This document shows, piece by piece, positions 42,612 to 55,700 of a DNA stretch of 64,000 nucleotides. The stretch lies in NCBI RefSeq assembly GCF_047663525.1, contig NC_092613.1:1017501-1081500 (forward strand), in the 5' to 3' direction. The first letter of the stretch is position 1, and every line of letters begins with the position of its first letter. This DNA is from Anas platyrhynchos. Taxonomy: Eukaryota; Chordata; Aves; Anseriformes; Anatidae. A program made the position numbers and the translations under genes. A model generated the notes under the pieces. It ran no database searches. It was given only the letters and a program-made list of their open reading frames with translations, and was not told the origin of the DNA.

Positions 42612-43807
42612 TAATGGTTAGTGAATCTACCAGGGGAGGTGCCCCGCTGGACATGCTGTTCACAAACAGAGAAGGACTGGTGGGAGATGTGGTGGTCGGG
42701 AGCTATCCTGGGCAGAGTGACCATGAAATGGTGGAGTTTTCTGTTCTTGGCGAAGTAAGGTGGGGGACCAGTAAAACCACTGTCTTGGACTTCCAGAGGG
42801 CTGACTTTGAGCTGTTTGGGACACTGGTTGGTAGAGTCCCTTGCAAGGCAGTTCTGAGGGGCAGAGGAGTCCAGGAAGTCTGGGCACTCCTCAAGAAGGA
42901 AATCTTAATGGCTCAGGAGCGGTCTGTCCCCATGTGCCCAAAGATGAGCCAGTGTGGAAGAAGACTGGCCTGGCTGAACAGAGTTGTGGCTAGAGCTTAG
43001 GAAAAAAAAAAGAGTTTTTGAGCTTTGGAAAAGAGGGCAGGCCACTCAGAAGTATTATAAGGATGTTGTAAGGATGTGTAGGGACTGTGTAAGGATGTGT
43101 AAGGAGGACTAAGGAGAATCTTCATCCTTTACTGGATGCGGGGGGAAACTTAGTGAGGAGAGATGAGGAAAAGGCTAAGATGCTTAATGCCTTCTTCGCC
43201 TCAGTCTTCAGCGGTAAGAACAGTTGTTCTCTGGATACCCGGTACCTTGAGCTGGTGGAAAGGCATGGGGAACAGAATGTGGCCCTCATAATCCAGCAGG
43301 AAATGGTTGGCGACCTGCTACAGCACTTAGATGTACGCAAGTTGATGGGGCCAGATGGGATCCATCCAAAGGTACTGAGAGAAGTGGCAGAGGAGCTGGC
43401 CAAGCCACCTTCCATCATTTATCGGCAGTCCTGGCTATCAGGGGAGGTCCCAGTTGACTGGCAGCTAGCAAACATGACGCCCATCTACAAGAAAGGCAGG
43501 AGGGCAGACCTGGGGAACTATAGGCCTGTCAGTTTGACCTCAGTGCCAGGGAAGCTCATGGAGCAGATTATCAGAGTGTCATCACGCAGCGCTTGTAGGG
43601 CAACCAGGTGATCTGGCCCAGTCATCATGGGTTTATGGAAGGCAGGTCCTGCTTGATGAACCTGATCAAGTGACATGCTGGGTGGATGAAGGAAAGGCTG
43701 TGGATGTGGTCTACCTTGACTTCAGCAAGGCTTTTGACACAGTTCCCCACAGCATTCTCCTCAAGAAACTGGCTGCTCATAGCTTGGACTGGTGTATGCT
43801 TCGTAGC
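42612..43807 (+). mobile_element. CR1 LINE internal fragment (EN to RT), no 3' end
   Basis: The fragment begins in the endonuclease domain: GAPLDMLFTNREGLVGDVVV, then GQSDHEMVEF, which carries the conserved catalytic SDH of APE-type endonucleases. It passes through the linker into reverse transcriptase (PIYKKGRRADLGNYRPVSLT, then [22 protein letters not shown]) and stops abruptly near 43807. Breaks include a TAG at about 42998-43000, an A-run in the linker, and a frameshift near 43576. The roughly 1.3 kb downstream expected in CR1, including the whole 3' UTR, is missing, which is unusual because LINE copies normally keep their 3' end. Confidence 0.9.
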
Positions 43808-46152
43808 ATATTCGTTTATTATAAGACATTGCACCTTTGAAACTGATGGCTTTAGTATTGTATTGCTACAAGGTGTTTCTCTGCCAACATTGGCCAGTAA
43901 TATCATATAAGCTTGATAGTTAAGATTTTATAAGGCCACTTACGAGTTTCTGTAGCATGAAGTTCTAGTCCCAGAAGTGGAACAGCTCTTACTCATATGG
44001 CAAATTCAGAGGACCACCAAGCAAGCCAGACTGCTAATGTGGATGTGCTTAGGCAATAATGAGTATCTTGTTTTATATCTTTATATCTTGTTTAATATTG
44101 ATGTATCAGGCATCATAATTTTGCAGACCCCTATTATTTGACACTCTTATAGAAAGTCTCTATTTTAGTTTTGCATACTGCTAGTAACACTTATGTGACA
44201 CTAACCAAGAGCATGGAAGTGCATTTTGATGTTTGCCATTGAGCAGTATACAAAACAACACTTATGTAGTAGTAATACCTTATATCACTGTATTGCAGGA
44301 CAGATCACAAACAGAATCAGCTTATCTAATAGAGAGGCACAACAAATATAAATTCTTTTAGATTTAAAGATTCAGTGGCTCAGTGCCTGGATGACAAGAA
44401 GGATAAAGATCTCTTGATGTGACATGTGTGTGACATGTGACAGGCAACTTTTTACATTTTTTATGGAAAAAAAAAAAAAAGCTAATCAACCAAAGATGGA
44501 AAATTTGAAAAATTACTATACCTTTATGGAAAACAATTAGCTGCCATTAATACAAATAGCAGATGTATTGTGTGTACTTGGTGCTCAATTCAAAGACACT
44601 CTGCGATGTCACTGGGCTTTAAAAGGAAAATCAAGACCAGTTACTGTTTGCATATTTCGTATGTAATCGAAGGTTGAATACAATCCAGAGATTCACATTC
44701 GCTGATATCTCTACTCAGACGAATGCTACTTGGTGATTGGCTGCAGTTGGCCTTCAAAAATTTAGTAAAATGATGTGTTTTTGAATGTACCAAACACAAA
44801 GCAGTATAGTCAGTGATGACTATACACTAAACAATTTTGCAACTATAAGCCTGCAGTTATAAGTGTGTTATTCATTTCTTGCTTTCAATAGGCTGTTTCA
44901 CAGTATGTACCTATCTGTCTCAAATATTTGTCATGTATGTTTAAGAACCTGGGTTAAATAATGCTAGTTTTCAAAACACTGAATGCACACAAAGTTATCC
45001 CGAGAAAGAGGTATGAAGAGGTAACGAGGAGTGAAGACTCCAAGCAGGGATTTTGGACTGGGCAAGGAATAGATGAAACAGAAGAAATTTATGACTGAAA
45101 CAGGGCAAAAACTGTTCCTTTTAGGAGTGGCGTTATTACAGAGCAGTTTGTGTCATGTATAAGTAGTTTATATTTTTAAAACATAGTACCCTTGCACTTC
45201 TGAAACAGGCCCCAAGCCAATCTTATCTGGTTTCAGATAACCATTATTAATTATCTCCTCTACTTCCAATGCTTCAGGAAAGAATAGGGGTCCATTATAA
45301 TAGGTTTTATACAAATGGCTATTACAAAAATTCTCCAACTGTAAATAGCTCACACACGGAAATGGTGGGGAAAGAAAAATAATATTCTTTGTTTACTCAT
45401 AACCATCCTCAACATAATTAGTTTAGTAATTTAAAGAAAACCTTGAGCTGGAGGAATTAATAACTTCATGGTTATTCAAGTCATATGGCATGTGATATAT
45501 TTCTTGATTACAGCAGGACTTGCTCCTAATATCTAAAACTTATTATGCCTCTGTGGCAATTAGGTATAAAACAGCTTCTGAGAAGTCTTTCATAAGCTAC
45601 TCTACTTGTCATTAGTTCTTTAATTTTATGGTCTACACTACTCAAATACGTGCATCATGATCATTGGCAAGAAAAATTCATAGACAGCACAAAGTCAAAG
45701 AACTGCATGTGAACAGTAGAGAATGAGCAACTGTCACACTGTCTCGGAAAAGATAAAAGTTATTGGGATCCTTAAACTCAGCTTTTATGTTTTTTTTGTT
45801 TGTTTGTTTTTTCTGTTATTTATTATTATTATTATTATTATTACTATTATAAAGATAGCTTGAGGCATTACTATAATTATATGAACAGCAAATGAAAATC
45901 TTTGTAATCTCTTAGGACAACTACAAATACAATTTTATAAAGAGATGAATAGAACTTGCCAAATTCAATTTGTATAGACAACAAACAAGCAGCTGCTGCA
46001 AACAGCTTGCTGTCTGTTCATTTTCCATTTGCCATTTTCATTTAAAATGTTGTATGTCAGCTACTTTCTAGACAAATAACAGGTGCTTCTACAAAACAAA
46101 TGGATGGAGCACCTGAGTAATTGCATACACTATGGAATTACACACAGCACAA

Positions 46153-46191
<39 letters not shown>

Positions 46192-46467
46192 ACAAAGGCC
46201 CCCCAGTGTGATCATTTTAAATTCAACCTGAGTAAGTAGGTCCTTTTGTTCATATTTATTTACAGGAATTTGTATTTATTAAATTTGAGAAGTTACCTTA
46301 TTATCCTAGATCACATTTAAAAAGACACTCTCTGTCTGTCTCTACATTACTGACTGTGACAATAAATCAAATAACAAAAGAATTAAAAATACATCTTCCA
46401 ATTTAAAACTGTACATATTCACTCTCAAAGCCTAAATTTACCAGCCCAGTTTTATTGATAGCTTTAC

Positions 46468-46498
<31 letters not shown>

Positions 46499-46629
46499 GA
46501 AGTAGGGAGAGGAGAGAGCGAAGCAGTACTAAAACGGTCTAAAACAAATCTCTCTAAACTTCTCACATTACTGAAGAGAAACAATAAAACACTACCTATT
46601 TTCTGTTCACAGAAATTCACAACAAAACC
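43808..46629. other. AT-rich sequence with microsatellites
   Basis: Poly(A) at 44467-44480, (ATT)n at about 45820-45850, (AAAT)n at 46150-46190 and poly(A) at 46471-46498. No gene was recognised. Confidence 0.5.
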
Positions 46630-48044
46630 CTGAACAGATACCTGAGGATCAGGGAATTGGCCCACAAGGCAGACATCCTGGTGGGCGTCTGTTGTAGACA
46701 GCCAAACCAGGATGAAGAGGTGGATGTGGTCTTCTATAAGCAGCTGGCAGAAGTCACTCAATCAACAGCACTTGTTCATAGAGGACTTTAAATTCCTGGA
46801 AAAATGCTAGCAATACTATACAGCTCAAAGGAAGCAGGCTAGGGGATTTCTAAAGTGCATGAAGACAGCTTCCCAACTCAGCTGGTTAGTCAGCCGGCCA
46901 GAGGGGGTGCCCTGCTAGACCTGCTGTTCACAAACAGAGAAGGACTCATAAGGTGGACTGGCAGGGAAGAAGAACAGCATGACTGAACAGGGAACTTTTG
47001 CTGAGTGTCGGTGAGAAAAAGAGAGTTTATGTCCAGTGGAAGAAGGGGCAGGCAACATGGGGAGAGTACAGGGAAGTTGCCAACATATACAGAGAAAAAA
47101 ACAGGAAGGTCAAAGCCCAGCACAAGCTCAACCTGGCCACTATGGTTAAGGATAACAAAAAATGTTTTTACAAATACAATTACAGCAAGAGGAGGAACAA
47201 GGAGAATCTTCATTATTTACTGGATGCAGGGGGGAACTGAAGATAAGGAAAAGGCTGAGGTTCTTAATGCCTTCTTTGCATCTGTCTTTACAGACAGATG
47301 TCTTTACTAGCCAGACCACTTATCCTTGGCATACTCAGCCTCCCAACCTGGAAGTCTGGGATGAGGAATAGAAGAAACCCCCCACAGTTCAGGTGGGAAC
47401 AGAGACCTGCTGCTCCACCTGGACCGTCACAAGTCCATGGGACCAGAAGGGATCCACCCGAGCTTGCTGAGGGATTTAGTGGGTGTGATTGTTGGGCCAC
47501 TTTCCATCATCTATCAGCAGTCAAGGTCAACCTGAGAGGTGGACCATGATGACTGAGATGACTGGAGACTTGCTAATGTGATGCCCATACATAAGAAAGG
47601 TCGTAAGGAACACCCAGGGAACCACAGACCTGTCAGTCGGACCTTGGTGCCAGGAAAGGTGATGAAACCAGTGATCTTGAATGTAATCACACAATATATG
47701 CTAGACAACCAGGGGATCAGGCCCAGTCAACGTGGGTTCATGAAAGGTAAGTCCTGCCTGACCAACCTTGTCTTCTTCTACGACCAGGTGACCCATGTGG
47801 TGGATGAGGTGTTGATGTAGTTTGCCTAGACTTCAGCAAGGCCTTTGACATGGTCTCCCATAGTATTTTCCTGGAGAAGCTGGCAGCCCATCGGTTGGAC
47901 AGATACACTCTTTGCTGGGTTAAACACTGGCTGGATGGCCAAGCCCAGTGAGTGGTGGTGAATGGAGTGACACCCAGTTGACTACTGGTCACCAGTGGTG
48001 TTTTTCCACTGGGGGCTGGGGCCCATCTTCTTTAATATCTTTAT
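46630..48044 (+). mobile_element. CR1 LINE internal fragment, decayed, no 3' end
   Basis: A second, more decayed CR1 copy covering endonuclease to mid reverse transcriptase. Recognisable parts are the ILVGVCCRQPNQDEEVDVVF-like endonuclease segment (46670-46740), a GGALLDLLFTNREGL segment (46905-46945), the linker (47000-47240), a PIHKKGRKEHPGNHRPVSRT segment (47580-47640), and the LDFSKAFDMVSHSIFLEKL region (47820-47890). It carries many stops and frameshifts. The endonuclease SDH region is deleted. It ends at the codons for FNIF just before the palindromic AT-rich tract at 48031-48165, with no CR1 3' end. Confidence 0.9.
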
Positions 48045-48165
48045 TAAAGATATTAAAATAAAGATATTAAAGATATTAAAGATTATTAAAAGATTATTAA
48101 AATTAAATTAAATTAATTAAAATTAAATTAAATTAAAGATTATTAAAATTAAAGATATTAAAGTG
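48031..48165. repeat. Palindrome and AT-rich expansion at CR1 edge
   Basis: 48031-48057 is a perfect 13-bp-arm palindrome around one base (TTTAATATCTTTA/T/TAAAGATATTAAA). It is followed by about 110 bp of degenerate AAAGATATT and AATTAAATTA repeats. The palindrome's left arm is CR1 coding sequence. Confidence 0.9.
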
Positions 48166-50589
48166 CACAGCTACATGGCTAGTGTAGCTGTGCACTGCAT
48201 CAACAAGGTTCAAGTAATTCAGGTCAGTCCCTTTCTGCTTTTACTCCCCAGGTTTGGCTTGCAGGATCTTTTATCTGTCTTACAACATGCACTAACTTGC
48301 ATAAAAGAAACTTGATCTTTCTCTGAACTGTATTTTTGGAATCTTTTTATATTAAAGACTTTAAAAATGAAAATATAAATATTTTTTCATTTTTTCTGCT
48401 TCTTCCTCTTCCATACTCTATTAGTATCCATTTTATAAGAGAATAATCTCAAGAAGTCAGTCTCTGAAAACACAAAAAGCTGCAAGTTTCAGATCTATGT
48501 TTGATCTGTGAGAGTGTGTGGGTAAGTTAGTTACACTTCTCACTTGTCAAAAGGAGAAAAATTTTAACCTCTCCCTATTTTTCCTAGTACTTGAACCTAT
48601 TAGAATGATTATCACAACTAGAATGATTATCACAACTTTAACCCAGATTCATGAAGCTTTGTACTCCCTTACACTTTTCAGTGGAAAAACTTTGCTGATT
48701 TAAATGAGCCTTCAGTGAGCTGAAGTCTCACTCTTTCAAACTTCAAAACTTCAAAAGCAAAGAACAATCAAGGAAAGAAGTTGGCACTCCTCTGCAATTG
48801 TGCATCTGTTGTATTGAATAGTCTTCACATTAATCTGAATAATAATCCTTTCCAATTTGCTGATAAAGTGACATTAAAGGCAGTGACACATTCAGCTTGG
48901 CCCCACAATTAATTTTTTGGCACTTTAGAGTTAATGCATCATCTCTGCAGAGCCTCTTCCAATAAAGTTTTTGCTGGCAGCAGTGTCTGTCCTTGTGAGG
49001 CATTAAGATGGTGAGAGGAGTCTCATGATGTAAAGGACAGCAGTGAAATTGCTAGACTGTCAGCCTGATGAGATCTTTCTGAAAAGAGCAAACAGTTCTG
49101 ATTTAAATCCAGCTGGAATGTCATAGAGTTTAACTCACAACACATTGTTTATCTCACTCACAACACATTATGTTAATTAGATGGTGACAGCATCAGAAAA
49201 AAAATCAAAACAAACAAAATCTTTTCTACAGGGGATGGTTTAGGATAGGATAAGACAGTGACACATGAAAACCTCTGAACAAAAGTACATCTGTTATTTG
49301 GCAGATTAAAATATTAAGGATTTGTCCATATATTTGTTGTTGTTGTTGCTTGTTTGTTTAGTTTGTTTTTATCTCATATACATACTGTCTGCATAACCAT
49401 TTATTGCTGACAAGTTTTCACAAAACAAAAGCCAGCATAGACAGTACCGGGCAAGGAAGAGCAGAACTTTCCTGTCTCCTTCTGTGCCTAATGGCAAACA
49501 AAGAACTGTCTCACTGAGTCAACAGAGTCACACTGGTGTAAAATTAGGGAAAGCAAGGGGAAATATAGGCTTTGTGAACTATAAAATCTGGAGTCTAAAA
49601 GCTGTCCATTTGGCTCAGTGAACTAATACTGTAATCTCTCTGACTGCTAGTGAATACTCACCAAGTCAATGAAGAGCTCACATTGTCACCTGTGGATCAG
49701 CTAACAGCTCTTGATGTATGCTACAGAGAAATCATCAGATGTTACTGGAAAGAGTACTTGAGCACTTTACAATAATATTTAATTGTTTTTTAAATAATTT
49801 AAGATGTAAAGACAATAATTTAAGATGTAGAGACAACTACAGAATGCTGTAGAAGCCAGCAGGGGATGGGAAGGACTGAATTTGCTGGTGACCATGCAGA
49901 ACATAAAACAAATGGAAATGTATCATGTTAACAGGGAAGTAGGTGAAGTAGAGAATGCCTCTTAAGGATTACAAGCCACATGCCAGTAAGGGAACACGGT
50001 CAAAAGCAAGAAGGAAATGTACTGTTTTTTGAATCTGAAATGTCTCACTGCATGGTAGCCTGTTAGTTCAGCATCACCAACAGGCATCAGCTGCTTTGTC
50101 AGATTCTGTTTTCCATCTTCCTGAGCATGTGGTGTGCTCCCTATGAATATTTTCAACATGTTGATTCCAGACCAGCTGGCACAGTACTTGCTGCGTATTG
50201 AATGTGGCAGACATACAAAATTGTTTCCAACATAGTGAAAGGGCCCTCAGTAAAAAAAGTGGATGCTTTAAAAGAGGATTGTTTTGTCCTTCAATCCTTT
50301 TTGATAGTCAAGCAAGCTGTAAGTAGGAGCTCTATGGTTACCAATGGTTACTCAATGAATAGTGCACTGGCTCTAGAAAGTTTGCTGAGATTCTCCAAAT
50401 GCTCTACCAGAGCATGTGCACCAATTTATTTATCACCCAGTTTCAATAAATAACTTACCTCATGAAGCAGAAAGAATAAAGTAGACTTAGGAAAATCTTA
50501 TATATATATATACATGTATATATGGAATAAATAGAAAATTTTAAAAACACATACAAGCTCATTGTAATTTGTGCCATATACACATTAAG
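48166..50589. other. AT-rich sequence, nothing recognised
   Basis: Contains small direct duplications (for example AGAATGATTATCACAACT twice at about 48602-48637). No gene or repeat family was recognised. Confidence 0.4.
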
Positions 50590-51010
50590 CACAGACTCTC
50601 TCAAGAGAGGTTTGCTGCCTGCCTGTGGCCCGTATTCTTGACATCACAAGGAGGCTACCGAGACTGGTCAAGCCAGGTGGTTACAGCTGAGGCCATGACA
50701 AAGAGACTCGGAAACATCAAAAGGGACTTTATGTCCTTTGGAATGATGCTGAAGAGATCAGGAACACAAGCAGTGTTCTCATCAATCCTTCCAGCTGGAG
50801 ACTGGGATCAGAGGAGGAGGCAGTGTACGGATCAGGTGAATGATTGGCTGCATAGCTCATGCCACAATCAAGGTTTCAGGTTCTATGATCTTGGCATGCT
50901 TTTGAGAGACGGAGCATTCTGACACAGGAGGGGCACACCTGACCACATGAGGCAAGAGCAGTTCGGGTAGCATGCTGGCTGGATTCACTAGCAGGGCTTT
51001 AAACTAGATT
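50590..51010 (+). mobile_element. CR1 LINE ORF1 (esterase-like) fragment
   Basis: The translation contains AVFSSILPAGDWDQRRRQ, VNDWLHSSCHNQGFRFYDLG and LLRDGAF, then RRGTPDHM after a stop. This follows the C-terminal esterase-like domain of CR1 ORF1, whose usual end is an R-D-G-x-H-L-x-x-x-G motif. Here the DGLHL-type block is broken by a stop at about 50920. It ends in the region just before ORF2. Both 5' and 3' parts of the element are absent. Confidence 0.65.
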
Positions 51011-52272
51011 CGGAGGGGAGCAAGTAATATTGGGGGAATTCACATCAAATTGTAATTATGAATACTGTAATTCTGGTTATGGCCATACTACTTGTTTGCA
51101 GAAGACAGGAAAGAGTCATGACAGTTTTATAGAAACATGTTCTGTTGTATTTAGGAAATTTACTGATTTTGTAAACACAAACCACTAAAAAATCTTAGTT
51201 AAATGGCTTATAAATGTGAAAGTAACTGTCAAAATTAATTGATTTTGTGTCTAAGGATAAACCATATGCCCTCCTGCACAGCAATGAAATTAGATTAGTT
51301 TCTGCAGAAGTACAGGAGTAAAATTCTCTGAAAAAAAACTGTCCTCTATGCAGAGTTGATTTAGTGGGACAGTTTCTACCTTTTCTGACTACTTTATTGT
51401 CTATTCTTCTGTACAGTAAGACAGAAACCAAATATCAGGGTGCAAAGACGATCCATACTCTAATGAACAAAAATTCCTTTCCATTTCCTCATATAGTCAA
51501 AATTTCAGTGACAGAACTGTAGAGCTGCAGAGAACATTAACCTTCCAGGAATGACCCTGTCAGACATACAACCACTAGGTCAGGTAGGACCTGATTCCCA
51601 GCACCTTTATGTGGCAGCATTAGACTGCAGTCATGAGGTCTTCATGCAGAACCAAATTCTCCATTATTTGTCTTTTCCTACACTCTAAATCCTGTCTTTC
51701 CTCATGTTTTTCCTTATAATGAATAAAGACAACAGGAATAGACAGAGAATTTGGAAATTTTCTCTTGCTCAGCCAAGACTTCAGCACTTATGTGAGAAAG
51801 AAGAGGAAATGAGAGGCAGATAGTAAACAGGCTGGGGAAGCTGCAGTGGAACACATTCAGAAGAAAGAATGATGGATTAAGTCTTAGCATGGTACTCTAC
51901 AAGTCATTCTTATAGTGTCACAAGTCTATCCGTTGATAGTTACATAGCAGATCCTAACAGGATTTATAATATGTGGAAATTCCAAATTCAAATACATCAT
52001 TTGTCCAATAAATTGAATTATAGTCTATTGGTGCTGCAGAATGATAGCTAGCAGAACAACTCATATTTTTTTAAGCTTCTTAATGCAAGGGCAGAATGTT
52101 TGCCTACCCAGATTTTTAATATTTTCTGTATATGTTAAAAAAATGGAAAAAAAAAAAAAGACAAATTTATGTGTACCTTGGTTCCTTTTATTTACTGCTT
52201 CAATTTTCAGCTCCTTAACTGGGCTTTTGCTGTCACTGTCGCTCTACAGGTTTAAATCAACTGTCCCAGGTA
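51011..52272. other. AT-rich sequence, nothing recognised
   Basis: Contains an A-run at about 52141-52160. No gene or repeat was recognised. Confidence 0.4.
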
Positions 52273-52436
52273 TGTGTAGTGGCAAGGCTTTTGTAGTGGG
52301 GGGCATAGGGGTGGCTTCTGTGAGAAGAATCCTGAAGCTGCCCCATGTTAGATAAGGGGCCGACCGCTGGCCAGAGCCAAGACAATAAGCGATGTCATTT
52401 GCATTTCTGTGAGAACAGATTTAAGAAATCAAAAAG
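52273..52436 (+). mobile_element. LTR 5'-part fragment (GC-rich LTR family)
   Basis: Starts TGTGTAGTGGCAAGG and continues TTTTGTAGTGGGGGGC, GGTGGCTTCTGTGAGAAG, GCTGGCCAGAGCCAAGAC and GAGAACAGATTTAAGAA. This is the U3 part up to the TATA-like region, the best-preserved 5' edge of this family in the window. The rest is missing. Confidence 0.75.
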
Positions 52437-52514
52437 AAGAAGTGATGAAAAACAAAAAGAGGTGATGGGCACATCACCAGAAAAAGAGGTAATGGGCACA
52501 AACGGGAACACAGG

Positions 52515-52728
52515 AACACAGGGGCTTCTCTCTGAGCATCAGGAAGCACTTCTCTACTGTGAGGGTGATAAAGCACTGGCATAGGTTCTCCACAGAGGTT
52601 GGGGGGTCTCTTTCCTTCGAGACCTTCAAAAGCCTTCTGGATGTGGTCCTAAGCAACCATCTTGAGCAGGGGTTTGGACCAGATCACCTCTAGAGGTCCC
52701 TTCCAACCTCAACCATTCAGTGATTTTG
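52515..52728 (+). mobile_element. CR1 LINE, 3'-end fragment
   Basis: About 210 bp of CR1 3' end: CTCTACTGTGAGGGTGATAA, GTTCTCCACAGAGGTTGGGG, GGACCAGATCACCTCTAGAG, CCCTTCCAACCTCAACCATT. It ends CAGTGATTTTGTGAG. It lies 80 bp downstream of an LTR fragment. The intervening bases contain short duplications of a GTGATGGGCACA-like motif. Confidence 0.9.
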
Positions 52729-55700
52729 TGAGATAAAAATGAGACACTTTGCCCAGTGATTTTGTGCCTTCATTGGTGAAAACATGTAATTTTGAGAGAA
52801 ATATAAGTTCTGTTCCAGGCTCTGGGAATAATACAATTAGAATCTAATTAGAGACAAGAATCTAATTAGAAAAATAAAATGGAAATAAATGGAAATTTAA
52901 AATATTATTCTATATTGTTTTTCAACATTAATCTCTTTCTTGAGACGAGCCACACATGACAAAGAACTTGTCACAATTAGTGGCTTAAAACTCATCTGAT
53001 TTGACTTAAGTTGTTCTGCATCACTCACACTAGCTCAGAACCTAAGAAGAAGAAATTTATGAATCTGAAGCTTTCCTGTTGTAAGACACTTTCTTACAGT
53101 TGAGATGCAACAACTAACAGTATGATGCTCTTGCCTCCTTTTTATCAGACCACAGCCCCAGTTCACACCCAGCACAGTTGGGTAATCAGTTAAAGAAGTG
53201 ATTTCTGGTTCTTTATTGGACTACATTACTGTGTTACCTGATATACAGATGAATTTGAATTAACCATGTGCTATATTGTATAGGACAGTTTAAAATCTTT
53301 AGTGTCTCTAGGCAATGGAGTTAAGACAAAAATGAGAAAACCCCTCACAGTTCTGATTCAGGTTTCCAGTAAAAGTTCCAGTCCCCTTTTCCGAAACTCC
53401 TCTTTGAATGTCATCACATTTCAATTCAATTCTTAATATTATCCCAGTGTCATGGGTGCACTTGGTTTCCTGCTGACCTTGTATCTGACTCCTAGTCTTA
53501 CTGTAAGTTTATATTGCAGGAGTACATTTTTTTTTCTTTAGAACTTTTTTTAAATCCTTTACTATTTTCGCTGCAATACTTCAGATCTCCAAGTCAGATC
53601 TACAGCATGAAAAACTTTAGTCTAAAAAAGATAAAAGCTCCTAACTGTCACAAATAGGATTTTATTGCAGAAACTCTTGGGCAACTTAAATAGACAATAC
53701 GACGAGACCAGGATGAAATACTGTAAAGTATTTATTGTAAAGTATTGTAGATGCACTTAGAAAGAGTAATCTTTTATTTTTTTAAGGTGACAGCAGTTTC
53801 TCTTCTGAGGGCTAAATGTTTCTTTGACATCTTAAAGCATTATACTTTCTAAAAATATTTTTTAATTAGTCCTCTTGCCTACTGTCTGTAGGATCTCAGA
53901 GAATAGAATGTATATATATTAGAAGGAGGAAAATAAATCATTGTCTCCTGTGATTTTGATATCACTTTTATTAACGTGTAGTCTTAATCTCTCTCTCACG
54001 AAAGCCTTTGAATCACAGTTTGTAATGATGGCCTGATGACTCTTGTGATGAATGATTCTCACTGAGTTCCTCTATTCTAACAATCATGTAGTGTGCTTCA
54101 AGACATATTCTTTGTTTTAATATACTTCCTAAATGTACTTGATTTCATAGAGCTATCTAGAATGAGTGCTTGGTTTAAAACAAACCACCCAGTACATCAT
54201 GAAGTACAGACAAAAATCAGAACAGTCGCACACATGATAGAGACCTTCAGTCATCATGAGGTTTTGGTCTGCAGTGTGTTCCATGAGTGGTAGCACATTT
54301 TCAACGAAGCATTGTGGCTTTTCTCCAGTTCCCTAAAATGTGAATATACTGACTAGTAGAGAACTTCCATGTGGAACTAAAAAATCTGGATGATATCACC
54401 AGCAAAGGTAAGGAGTTATGAGAAGATTAAAATATCTTTATGAGTTTATGGTATTTAACCTCAGTCAGTGTTTTATGGGTATCCAACCTTTTTGGTTTTT
54501 GCTTTTATCTAAGGTAGTTGGCTCAGAAATTGCAGAGTCCAAGAAATAGTTTAGCAATAAATAAATCCTGTTAAAATTCTTAGACCTCATTTACTTCATT
54601 AACTGACAACCATTCTTTATTTCCTCTTCATCCAAAGCAGCCTGAATGCAATAAAATTCCATGTATTCTACAACTAAAAACAAATTTAAAGATAACAAAA
54701 ATAAAAACAAACAAACAAAAAATGAAACCAAACCAACAACAACAACAAAAAATACAAACAAAAGGCAATGAAAAAACAACCCCCATTTTTTCCATTTTTC
54801 AGAGATTTTTGAAGAGGATAAGGAACTTTCATGAAAGGACAGAAAACCCTGAAAAGACTCTCTGGGAGTCCTTTCAATTATTATCTTTTTTTCATTGATG
54901 ATTTCATTAATGGAAGAATTAGCTGTGTTTGAAGGTATGCAACATTTGTTCTTTTTTTTTCCTTTTTTTTCCAGATCTGTAGAGAATGGTTTACCAAGCT
55001 CTGCTGCAAGTGACAAGTTGATCGAGCTAGGAAAAAGAACATTTCATCAAGTCTTGGCAAAATAATTTTACAGTCATTTCTACAGTACTAAATTTCTTCC
55101 AGTACGAGAGAACAACAGTTTTCCCTGCACTGAGGTAACTTATGTTTGTGTATGAGTTTCAGCATTGGTTCATTTTGATTTATACAATAATTTAATTTCC
55201 CTGTTATGAGAATAAACAAGGAGAAATATTAGATCATGGCAATGGACCTTTTGGTAGGAATGAATATAATACTTATATAGAACAAAATCACTTTTTACAA
55301 GTTCTCAAAAGAGAACTGTTTTTGTGGTTGGTTTTCTGCTTGGGTCTTTTTCCTTAGGCAAGTATCAAAAAATCAGTTAGTCTGATTATATAGAAGTCAG
55401 AATGTGTGCTTCTGAGGAATGGAAGGAATACTTATAACTACAGCACCCCTACCATCATGGTAGAAAAATCTGCTTACTTAATCAGTGTGCAAATTCTGCT
55501 GACAACTATGCTGACAGCTTTTTAAGTTGTTAACATACTTCCCAGAAGCGCATCCTGTGGTCCCAAACTGAAAGGAACTGGTCTTGAAAAAGAACATAAT
55601 AAAACTGCATTATTGTTTCAAATATTACACTTAAAGTCATTTTTCCTTCTTTCCTTCATCTTTTTTCTTTCTTCTCAGATTCAACCTGTTGACCTCAGAG

